NCBI GenBank assembly: GCA_963205155.1
Contig: CAUJJY010000288.1
Location: 1 to 12,931 of the forward strand
From: Candidatus Zixiibacteriota bacterium
GTDB lineage: Bacteria; Zixibacteria; MSB-5A5; CAIYYT01
DNA: 12,931 nucleotides
Direction: 5' to 3'
The position numbers were made by a program, and so were the translations under genes. The notes under the pieces are model-generated. The model ran no database searches. It saw nothing but the letters and a program-made list of their open reading frames with translations, and was not told the origin of the DNA. Position 1 is the first letter of the stretch. Each line of letters starts with the position of its first letter. Below are positions 6,852 to 12,931 of this stretch, piece by piece.

Positions 6852-7997
6852 ATGAAGAAGATAATTATTACATTGACCGTGTTGGCAATGACAGCACAAA
6901 TGGCGATTGCGGATTCGCCGAAATCCTCACAAGCGACAGTTTTTTACCTGCTCAATTCGTGGAAGACGAAGTATGACGCGGGCGGCGAGCACAAGCTTAA
7001 AGAGGGAGTCTTTGGACTTAGTGCGGCGCTCCAGACCAGCGATCGATTCTTGTTCGAACTCGACGGAACGATGGCGAATGCCAAGTTTGAGTCCGATGTT
7101 CTCGTCGATGATTTGAAGTTATCATCGATGAACGATACGCGAATTGCCGCGACATTCTTCTCAAAAGCCGGACTGACTTCGTTAACCGCGATGGCAAACT
7201 TGCCGACGGGCAAGACGAAGTTGGATGAAGAAGAGTACACAGTTGCATACTCTGTAGCGGACAACTCGCGCAAATTCCTCGTGCGGCGATTTGGTCAAGG
7301 GCTGGACATTGGCGCACAAGGGATGGTGCATCCTAAGGCTGGTAATCTGACTTTCCATTTGGGCGCAGGCTATATGCTGAAGGGCAAATTCCAAGCGCGC
7401 AAGGACGACGCCGAAAAATACAAGTTTGGCGATGAAATTTCGGCAATGGCAGGATTAGGCTATCAAAAGGACAAGATAGCATTTATGGCGGACGGTTCGT
7501 TCACCATGTACATGAAGGACAAGGTGGGAGACGTCGAGGTCTTTCAAGCGGGTTCAGCAATGGTGTTTCGCACCAATATTTCTTACACCGATCGCATGAC
7601 GCTGATGACCGGTATCGCATTGTTGATGCGGGGCAAGGGCAAGGTACAGGATGCAAGTGCCGGTTCAGTTCTGGTTGATGAGGCCGAACGGTCGGGCCGC
7701 AACGAGTTCCTGTGGCACGGCGGAATCGGGTATCCGGTCAATGAGAAGGTGCGATTGAACGGACGCTTGGAGTACCAGAATTTCAGTTCCAACGACTATG
7801 AAATGGATACGCCGCTTTATCGTCCGAAGTCCAACTACTTTGGTTTCGGTGGCGGTGGCAGCTACGCTTTCACACCAAATCTCTTCGCCAGCACAATGAT
7901 AACAATTTACTCCGGCAGCGTTGATCAATCCGACGTTTACGAGACTGATTTATCGGGATTGGGATTGATCTTCGCCCTGACCTACAGGGTGATGTGA
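6852..7997 (+). CDS. Predicted outer-membrane beta-barrel protein
   Basis: The 381-residue product begins with a classical Sec signal (basic KK, hydrophobic core, cleavage after AIA at about residue 20). The rest alternates amphipathic strands and polar turns typical of outer-membrane barrels, with no internal hydrophobic helix; examples are LTFHLGAGYMLKGKF, ISAMAGLGYQ and RLNGRLEYQNF. A Gly-rich strand, YFGFGGGGSYAF, lies near the C-terminus. The chain ends LTYRVM, without the terminal Phe or Trp that most BAM substrates carry. AAGGAG (6839-6844), overlapping the previous stop, sits 7 bases before the ATG, so translation is probably coupled to the lipoprotein gene. I do not recognise the exact family; a channel or export partner for its two lipoprotein neighbours is a guess from context. 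Confidence 0.75.
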   Translation: MKKIIITLTVLAMTAQMAIADSPKSSQATVFYLLNSWKTKYDAGGEHKLKEGVFGLSAALQTSDRFLFELDGTMANAKFESDVLVDDLKLSSMNDTRIAATFFSKAGLTSLTAMANLPTGKTKLDEEEYTVAYSVADNSRKFLVRRFGQGLDIGAQGMVHPKAGNLTFHLGAGYMLKGKFQARKDDAEKYKFGDEISAMAGLGYQKDKIAFMADGSFTMYMKDKVGDVEVFQAGSAMVFRTNISYTDRMTLMTGIALLMRGKGKVQDASAGSVLVDEAERSGRNEFLWHGGIGYPVNEKVRLNGRLEYQNFSSNDYEMDTPLYRPKSNYFGFGGGGSYAFTPNLFASTMITIYSGSVDQSDVYETDLSGLGLIFALTYRVM

Positions 7998-8005
7998 GGA
8001 ATATG

Positions 8006-9526
8006 ATGAAAATAAGAAATACCATACTGATATCGCTGTTGATGCTTGCCTTTGTGGCGGGCGGATGCAGTAGTGACCGCACTGCAACTCCTGATGGGTC
8101 GAGCTCTGCCAACGTAAATGTACGGCTGCAGAAGTCGTCATTGGCCGCGCGGGTTGATCAAATGCGTTTGACCGTCTTCCAAAATGAAGCGGTCATTACG
8201 CAAGCGACGACGACGGTTGTCGACGGCGCATTTTCGTTTGGAAGCGTGATTCTACCGGTCGGGACTTATTTCTTCGTCGTGGAGGGTATTGATATCCTTC
8301 CCGATGACAATCAACTGATAATTTACAGTGGTAGTTCCCAAGTCGAAATCGGGCCAGGCTCAAATCCAGTATCGATTGATGTCGCTCCATCGGTTCAGAT
8401 GGTGCGCATCGCGCCCTATGAATTGCTGACGGCGGCGTCGGCGACTTTCACGTCGAAGTTGGAAATCTGGAATATCCCCGAATTTCGCAGTGGGTCGTTC
8501 ACTATCCAGCTTGATCCCGCCCGGGTGACTTTTGTTGGAGCATCGGCATCAAACGAGGATTGGGGCACGCTGGAGATTGGCAGCGAAGTGGTCGAGAATG
8601 AATTGACATTGACCGTGACCCGTATTAGTGAAAGCGATATCGTGCCGGCTCGCCAAGCGATCATAGATCTATCGTTCTCCGCTGTTGCGGCAGGAGTGAC
8701 AACACTCGCGCCGGTGATCGTTTCGATGACAGACGACGAGGGTGAAATCCCGGGATTGGCGACAGTGTACGAAGAGTCGCAGAATGTCCGTATTGTCGGC
8801 GGCGGTGGCGGTGATCGCGGCGTCTTGAGTGGATACGTGTATGACGCGACATCGGGCGGAGTCCTTCAGGGAGCGCTTGTTTCGATCACAGGGCCAGCCT
8901 CGCGCCAGACCACGACGGATGAGACCGGACTGTATTTGTTTGAAGATTTGCAGTATGGCACTTATGAAGTCACTGCCACGATTTCCGGATATATTTCGCT
9001 CTCCCGTACAGTGGACCACAGCTCACAGGTGACGACTTCCATCTTCGCCCTTTCCCAACAGTTACAGGCGGGTCAGTATCGCATTGTGCTGTCGTGGGGT
9101 GAGAATCCCGCTGATTTGGATTCGCACGTGTGGACAACTTTGAGTGATGTCATTTACGAGATTTACTATGGTGACCAAGGCTCGGCCGCAACCGTGCCGT
9201 TTATTCTTCTGGACACAGACGATGTTGACGGCTATGGCCCGGAAACGATTACCATCTACCAGCTCACGAATACCGCAGTATTTGCGGTCAAGAACTACTC
9301 GGGCGAGCCGGCAATTACGACCTCCGGCGCACAGGTTGAGGTCTATTCCGGCAGCCAAAAGATCGGCAACTACAGTGTGCCGACGAGTGGGACCGGCATT
9401 TGGTGGTATGTATTCGATCTTTCACCACAAGGTGTAATTACGGAACGAAACACCATTTCGGATACTCCTCCCCTATCCTCACAAGATGGAGCTCCTTCCG
9501 GATCCGCCGCGAAATCACTGCGGTAG
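8006..9526 (+). CDS. Multidomain lipoprotein: cohesin-like, carboxypeptidase-regulatory-like and YfaP/DUF2135-like domains
   Basis: The 506-residue product begins with a lipoprotein signal (VAGGC, lipidated C21). I start at ATG 8006, 5 bases after GAGGA; ATG 8003 and GTG 7994 are in frame, and the GTG would overlap the barrel's stop. Residues about 35-128 form a beta domain. Residues about 133-263 resemble a cohesin: KLEIWNIPEFRSGSFTIQLD, PARVTFVGAS, then LTLTVTRIS and ARQAIIDLSFSAVAAG, matching the order 'I.NVP...F.(I/L).YDP..L.F.G'. After GGGGG, about 272-352 is a carboxypeptidase-regulatory-like fold (LSGYVYDATSGGVLQGALVSI, TTDETGLYLFEDLQYGTYEV). About 355-485 resembles YfaP/DUF2135: LSWGENPADLDSHVW, DTDDVDGYGPETITIY, WWYVFDL. 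The acidic DTDDVDG suggests calcium binding. It is last in the operon, before a terminator. The cohesin call is by eye and needs a profile search; the other two domains are more certain. Confidence 0.78.
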   Translation: MKIRNTILISLLMLAFVAGGCSSDRTATPDGSSSANVNVRLQKSSLAARVDQMRLTVFQNEAVITQATTTVVDGAFSFGSVILPVGTYFFVVEGIDILPDDNQLIIYSGSSQVEIGPGSNPVSIDVAPSVQMVRIAPYELLTAASATFTSKLEIWNIPEFRSGSFTIQLDPARVTFVGASASNEDWGTLEIGSEVVENELTLTVTRISESDIVPARQAIIDLSFSAVAAGVTTLAPVIVSMTDDEGEIPGLATVYEESQNVRIVGGGGGDRGVLSGYVYDATSGGVLQGALVSITGPASRQTTTDETGLYLFEDLQYGTYEVTATISGYISLSRTVDHSSQVTTSIFALSQQLQAGQYRIVLSWGENPADLDSHVWTTLSDVIYEIYYGDQGSAATVPFILLDTDDVDGYGPETITIYQLTNTAVFAVKNYSGEPAITTSGAQVEVYSGSQKIGNYSVPTSGTGIWWYVFDLSPQGVITERNTISDTPPLSSQDGAPSGSAAKSLR

Positions 9527-9551
9527 ATACTTTTATTCAGCAATTGCCAAT

Positions 9552-9583
9552 AGGGCGGACAGCAATGTCCGCCCTTTGTTTTT
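9552..9583 (+). terminator. Rho-independent terminator of the lipoprotein operon
   Basis: AGGGCGGACA (9552-9561) and TGTCCGCCCT (9566-9575) form a perfect 10-bp stem closed by a GCAA tetraloop of the GNRA class. TTTGTTTTT follows directly. It begins 25 bases after the TAG stop of the last operon gene. It also lies 33 bases past the rmuC stop on the other strand, but there the following sequence is not T-rich, so any action on rmuC would be weak. Confidence 0.92.
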
Positions 9584-9608
9584 GGAGACGATTTGTCTGT
9601 AGAACTGA

Positions 9609-10808
9609 CTATGATTCTGGTTCCGTATTGTCGTCGAGTAGGTCAGTGCTTTTTTGCGTTCGGAGGACCTGAATTCTATCCACAACACGGTCAAGCTGGC
9701 GGCGGCGGGTGTTTGTCAAATCAAGGAAGGCTTTTTGCGAATCCTCAAGTCTCTTCCCCACTGTATCCATTTTTTCAACGAACATTTTCCACTGCTTGTC
9801 AAACGAGTCAATTGCCAGAAGGATTTGTTCAGAAGCGCGCTCAAAGGCAAAATTATCGGATGCTTGCCGAATCACTGCCAAGATTGCGTAAAGCGTCAAA
9901 GGGGAGCAGACGATGACTTTGCTGCGCATGGCATCATCGAGCAAGGCGCGATCTGATTCATGAATGAAGGCATAGACCTGCTCGTTCGGGATGAACAAAA
10001 GCACATAGTCGACAGTCTTCTCCGACGGATTGATATAATCGCGACCACAGACGGCCTTGACATGCGTGCGGACATCGCGCAGGAAGTCGGCACGATAGCG
10101 GGTTTCTTCGGTTTCGTTGCCCGATTCGAGATAGCGCAGATAGTTGTCGAGCGGAAACTTGACGTCCATGTTAAGCATGAGCCCTTGCGGCAGAGGAAAA
10201 CTAAAGTCGGGACGCGAGCGGCCCTCGTTCATTGTCCTCTGCTTGTAGTAGTTTACATTCTCAATGAAGCCGGCGAGCCGCAGGACATCCTCGGCCATGC
10301 GCTCTCCCCACTGACCGCGTGCCTTGGTAGAGGCGAGGGCTTCGCGAAGAGAGTTGGCGGTTTGCATCAGCGATTGCACCTGCGCTTGGTGCGATTTCAA
10401 GCTTGAATCCAGCTCTCCATACTTGGTGGCGCGATCCTTTTCGAGGCCGACCATTAGCTGCTGTACTTTGTCGAGTTCGGACTTAACTGATTTGAGCGAT
10501 TCGTCGATTAGACCCTTCTTGGAGTCGAGTTCCTTGACGTGGACTTCGCGGTCGGACTCCATCAATGTCTTGCGGATCTTGAGAAATTCGTCGTTGGCCT
10601 TGGTTAAGGCTTCATTTGAGAGACTACCAAAGCTCAATTTGACGTGTTCTATCACACGATCGATATCCTGCTGGCGGCGGACGTCACTGTCGCGCAGGAG
10701 TTCATCGGCAATGGCGCGAGCCTCTTCCTTTTGGCGAGATTTGAGAAGATACACGATTGCGGCGCCAAGTACAAAACCGGCAATGAATGTGATGATTGCT
10801 GTGGTCAT
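9609..10808 (-). CDS. rmuC: RmuC family protein (DNA recombination / genome stability)
   Basis: The 399-residue protein has an N-terminal membrane anchor (about residues 3-22) and a long coiled coil (about 25-160). The conserved RmuC domain contains GQWGE (165-169), RPDFSF (199-204), DVKFPL (215-220) and IPNEQVYAF (273-281). P200-D201 with D215-V-K217 fits the PD-(D/E)xK nuclease-like core predicted for the family. In E. coli RmuC limits DNA inversion at short inverted repeats; the biochemical activity is not settled. I chose ATG 10808, preceded by AGGA with 7 bases between; a TTG at 10823 would add five residues but overlaps that ribosome binding site. The gene follows cdaA with a 71-base gap that holds a good promoter, so it may be transcribed on its own as well as by read-through. 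Confidence 0.93.
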   Translation of the reverse strand: MTTAIITFIAGFVLGAAIVYLLKSRQKEEARAIADELLRDSDVRRQQDIDRVIEHVKLSFGSLSNEALTKANDEFLKIRKTLMESDREVHVKELDSKKGLIDESLKSVKSELDKVQQLMVGLEKDRATKYGELDSSLKSHQAQVQSLMQTANSLREALASTKARGQWGERMAEDVLRLAGFIENVNYYKQRTMNEGRSRPDFSFPLPQGLMLNMDVKFPLDNYLRYLESGNETEETRYRADFLRDVRTHVKAVCGRDYINPSEKTVDYVLLFIPNEQVYAFIHESDRALLDDAMRSKVIVCSPLTLYAILAVIRQASDNFAFERASEQILLAIDSFDKQWKMFVEKMDTVGKRLEDSQKAFLDLTNTRRRQLDRVVDRIQVLRTQKSTDLLDDNTEPES

Positions 10809-10825
10809 AGCCTTTTCCTGCAAGT

Positions 10826-10854
10826 GATATAGCGAACTTAGGTGGGGCTGTCAA
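10826..10854 (-). promoter_or_regulatory. Sigma70-like promoter of rmuC
   Basis: On the minus strand a consensus TTGACA (10854-10849) is followed after exactly 17 bases by TATATC (10831-10826). The predicted start near 10819 leaves a leader of only about 11 bases, which is essentially the ribosome binding site. No terminator is visible between cdaA and this promoter. Confidence 0.55.
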
Positions 10855-10879
10855 GGTGAGATGTAAGTGACGAACGAGC

Positions 10880-11641
10880 TTACACTTTAAGAAAGCGCGT
10901 AAGAACGTCTTTGAGCTGGGTGCGTTCGATGTCACGGCGCAAGGTGCCTTCGTAGGCGATGGAGATTTCGCCGGTCTCCTCGGACACGACGAGACAAATG
11001 GCATCCGACTCTTCGGTGATGCCGACGGCGGCTTTGTGGCGCATGCCGAACATCTTGAGATAGGCAGGGTTCTGCGAAAGCGGCAACATACAGGCGGCTG
11101 CGATGATGGTGTCACCGCGAATGATGATGGCGCCATCGTGGAGCGGCGTGTAGGGAGTAAAGATGGTGGTGATCATTTCTTCAGAAACGGACGTATTCAG
11201 CTCTTTGCCGCTTTGGATGAAATCCTTCAAGCCGACGGTGCGTTCCAATACAATTAGTGCACCGTGTTTGAGAACGCTAAGTCGCATGGCAGCGCGGGTT
11301 ATTTCGTCGACCGAAACAGACTCTTCACTCCGATAGAAGAAACGAACGATTCGCGAGTGCCCGATCTGCGCTAAGACACCGCGAATTTCGGGCTGGAACA
11401 AGATTACGAGTACGACAAAGCCAACAGTTGCGAGGTTCGTGAACAGCCACATGACGCCTTGAAGTTGGAACCAGTAGGCAAAGAACGCGAGGACAAACAA
11501 AAGTGTCAGACCAGTGATCATTTGTGCAGCGCGGGTTCCTTTCATCAGTGAAAGGAACTTGTAGAGAATCGTGGCTACGACGGTGACATCGATCAAATCG
11601 ACGAGAGTGAACTTGAGGAATTTATAAGTGAACAACTCCAT
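10880..11641 (-). CDS. cdaA: Diadenylate cyclase CdaA (c-di-AMP synthase)
   Basis: CdaA joins two ATP molecules into cyclic di-AMP, a second messenger for osmotic and cell-wall control, at the cytoplasmic membrane. The 253-residue length is normal. Three hydrophobic helices occupy about residues 12-82, followed by FQPEIRGVLAQIG. The DAC domain contains GALIVLER (127-134), the DGA motif in LHDGAIII (D169-A171) and the second ATP-binding motif as GMRHKAA, so R201-H202-K203 replaces the usual RHR and Met200 sits where Thr is common. SEETGEISIA follows. The ATG at 11641 shares one base with the folP stop (TAATG), and GGGGGA lies 7 bases before it, so translation is coupled. It is third in ftsH-folP-cdaA. 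The usual partner genes cdaR (ybbR) and glmM are not next to it. Confidence 0.94.
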   Translation of the reverse strand: MELFTYKFLKFTLVDLIDVTVVATILYKFLSLMKGTRAAQMITGLTLLFVLAFFAYWFQLQGVMWLFTNLATVGFVVLVILFQPEIRGVLAQIGHSRIVRFFYRSEESVSVDEITRAAMRLSVLKHGALIVLERTVGLKDFIQSGKELNTSVSEEMITTIFTPYTPLHDGAIIIRGDTIIAAACMLPLSQNPAYLKMFGMRHKAAVGITEESDAICLVVSEETGEISIAYEGTLRRDIERTQLKDVLTRFLKV

Positions 11642-12498
11642 TACGCTGTCCCCCGCAACCTGAATGCGACATCGACAGCTTGCCGGGTTTCGGCAACGTC
11701 ATGGACCCGAACTGCCGAAGCACCATTAAGCACTGCGGCTGTCGCGGCTGCCAAAGAACCTGAAAGGCGATTGCCGGTATCGGCGCCACTCAAGCGACCA
11801 ATGAATGATTTCCGTGAAGCCCCGATTAATATTGGTTTCCCGAGCGACTGAAATCGGGAAATCGACCTGATGACCGACAGGTTCCCTTCGAGATCTTTTC
11901 CGAATCCAATGCCGGGATCGATCATAATTTTGTCTGAGGCAACACCGGCTGATTCCGCCTTGGCAATAGCCGCAGACAGGTAGCCGACTATTTCGCCGAT
12001 CAGATCGTCGTAAGAAGTGTCGTTTTGCATCTGTTGCGGCGTCCCACGCATGTGCATTAGGACCAAACCGGCATCAAATTTTGCAACCACGTGAGCCATA
12101 TCTGGATCGCCATTAAGCGCCGTAATATCGTTGACGATTGACGCGCCAGCTTCAAGCGCTGCGCTGGCGACAGAGGCCTTCGTGGTGTCGACGGAGATCG
12201 GCACGGGACATTGGCCTGCCAGAATTTCGAGGACCGGCAGCACGCGCTGTTTTTCTTCCGATTCTGAAACACGAATTGCACCCGGCCGGGAGGACTCGCC
12301 GCCAATATCGACAATGTCGGCGCCCTGCTCGACCAGCCGGAGAGCTTGTGCGACCGCCGCGTCGGTATCGAAGTATTTTCCGCCGTCGGAAAAAGAATCG
12401 GGCGTGGTATTGACCACGCCCATAACTACAATTCGATGATAATGGTTAAAAAGCCGAACTAAGTCGAATTCGCGTCGTCGAGCTTCTTTGTGCATCAT
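11641..12498 (-). CDS. folP: Dihydropteroate synthase
   Basis: The enzyme condenses 4-aminobenzoate with 6-hydroxymethyl-dihydropterin diphosphate to give dihydropteroate in cytosolic folate synthesis; it is the sulfonamide target. The 285-residue protein carries the full signature set: MGVVNTTPDSFSDGG, IVDIGGESSRPGA, PISVDTTKASVA, IVNDITAL, MHMRGTPQQMQ, IDPGIGFGKDLEGN, GASRKSFIG and RVHDV. Nothing essential is missing. The ATG at 12498 overlaps the ftsH stop as ATGA, with a second ATG directly after it. No ribosome binding site is visible, so initiation probably relies on ribosomes ending ftsH. The ftsH-folP order is also seen in E. coli and many other bacteria. Confidence 0.97.
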   Translation of the reverse strand: MMHKEARRREFDLVRLFNHYHRIVVMGVVNTTPDSFSDGGKYFDTDAAVAQALRLVEQGADIVDIGGESSRPGAIRVSESEEKQRVLPVLEILAGQCPVPISVDTTKASVASAALEAGASIVNDITALNGDPDMAHVVAKFDAGLVLMHMRGTPQQMQNDTSYDDLIGEIVGYLSAAIAKAESAGVASDKIMIDPGIGFGKDLEGNLSVIRSISRFQSLGKPILIGASRKSFIGRLSGADTGNRLSGSLAAATAAVLNGASAVRVHDVAETRQAVDVAFRLRGTA

Positions 12499-12931
12499 GC
12501 AGTGCGCAGGTTTACCGGTACCTTGTCAAGCTTCTCGCCTCTCATGATGCGATCAATTTCGTCGCTGTCAAGAATCTCATGATCGAGAAGCGCGGTCGCC
12601 AACATGTGCAGCTTATCAAGATTGCCCTGAAGAATCTCCTCGGCCATATTGTATGCCCGCTCGACAATGCGGCGAATTTCATCATCGATTGCCTGCGATG
12701 TTTTTTCCGAGTAGTCGCGGTGCTGGGCAATTTCGCGTCCGATGAAGATCTCTTCACGTGACTTTCCGAAGGTCAACGGTCCAAGCGCGTCGGTCATACC
12801 CCACGAACAGACCATCTTCCGGGCAAGATCGGTGGCGCGTTCGATATCATTGCCGGCTCCGGTCGTTAACTGGTCGAAGACCAGTTTTTCGGCAGCGCGT
12901 CCGCCCATTAGGTAGATTAGCTTCGTTTCCA
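12495..12931 (-). CDS. ftsH: ATP-dependent zinc metalloprotease FtsH (C-terminal part; 5' end outside window)
   Basis: The last 144 or so residues of FtsH are visible, open to the window edge; the membrane segments, AAA+ domain and HEXXH motif lie outside. The visible part starts within the peptidase domain (ETKLIYLMGGRAAEKLVFDQ). It includes TTGAGNDIERATDLARKMVCSWGM, whose Asp in GND (codon at 12846-12848) is the third zinc ligand, and then LGPLTFG. The helical C-terminus follows (HRDYSEKTSQAIDDEIRRIVE, then LLDHEILDSDEIDRIM). FtsH degrades membrane and short-lived cytosolic proteins at the inner membrane. The stop overlaps folP by four bases. A methionine at 12908 is internal, not the start. 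Confidence 0.97.
   Translation of the reverse strand, partial: ETKLIYLMGGRAAEKLVFDQLTTGAGNDIERATDLARKMVCSWGMTDALGPLTFGKSREEIFIGREIAQHRDYSEKTSQAIDDEIRRIVERAYNMAEEILQGNLDKLHMLATALLDHEILDSDEIDRIMRGEKLDKVPVNLRTA

Noticed and set aside
9960..10827. Plus-strand open frames (9960-10406, 10324-10827) opposite rmuC
   Set aside because: They are shadows of the RmuC coding frame; the Ser/Arg-rich translation is typical of antisense reading of a coiled coil.
1..12931. CRISPR array, tRNA, rRNA or insertion sequence
   Set aside because: No regularly spaced direct repeats, cloverleaf or rRNA-like stretches, transposase motifs or paired terminal inverted repeats were seen on either strand.

Overview
The window looks like chromosomal DNA from a Gram-negative bacterium of moderate GC. 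It encodes two lipobox lipoproteins, a predicted outer-membrane beta-barrel and a secreted protein with a dockerin-like tail of the type CGDADGS...ISDAVYLINF.FNGGP. That tail style, the He_PIG repeats and the ftsH-folP-cdaA gene order make me lean towards the FCB supergroup, perhaps candidate division Zixibacteria. This placement is an inference from remembered protein style, not from a search.

Layout: (1) 1-1131 (+) is the 3' part of a PAS-PAS-coiled-coil-LuxR HTH regulator, cut by the window edge. (2) 1132-1547 is noncoding and rich in hairpins. (3) 1607-5161 (-) is a 1184-residue secreted M4 (thermolysin-family) metalloprotease with a propeptide, complete active site, accessory beta domains, three He_PIG Ig-like repeats and two dockerin-like repeats. 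A rho-independent terminator follows it. (4) 5162-5550 is a divergent control region with a promoter for the protease and a perfect 14-bp palindrome in front of the opposite operon. (5) 5551-9526 (+) is a tight three-gene operon: a TPR/CsgG-like lipoprotein, a predicted beta-barrel outer-membrane protein, and a multidomain lipoprotein with a cohesin-like domain, a carboxypeptidase-regulatory-like domain and a YfaP/DUF2135-like domain. It ends at a strong terminator. (6) 9609-12931 (-) is a housekeeping block: ftsH (partial), folP and cdaA overlap end to end, followed by rmuC with its own promoter.

The most interesting reading concerns regions 3 to 5. A secreted metalloprotease ending in a dockerin-like module is transcribed divergently from an envelope operon whose last gene encodes a lipoprotein with a cohesin-like module. 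If the two modules bind, this would be a small non-cellulosomal system that captures a protease on the cell surface, with the CsgG-like lipoprotein and the barrel as possible export or assembly partners. The domain calls are by eye. The protease, DHPS, CdaA, RmuC and FtsH identities are firm; the cohesin call and the joint function are hypotheses.
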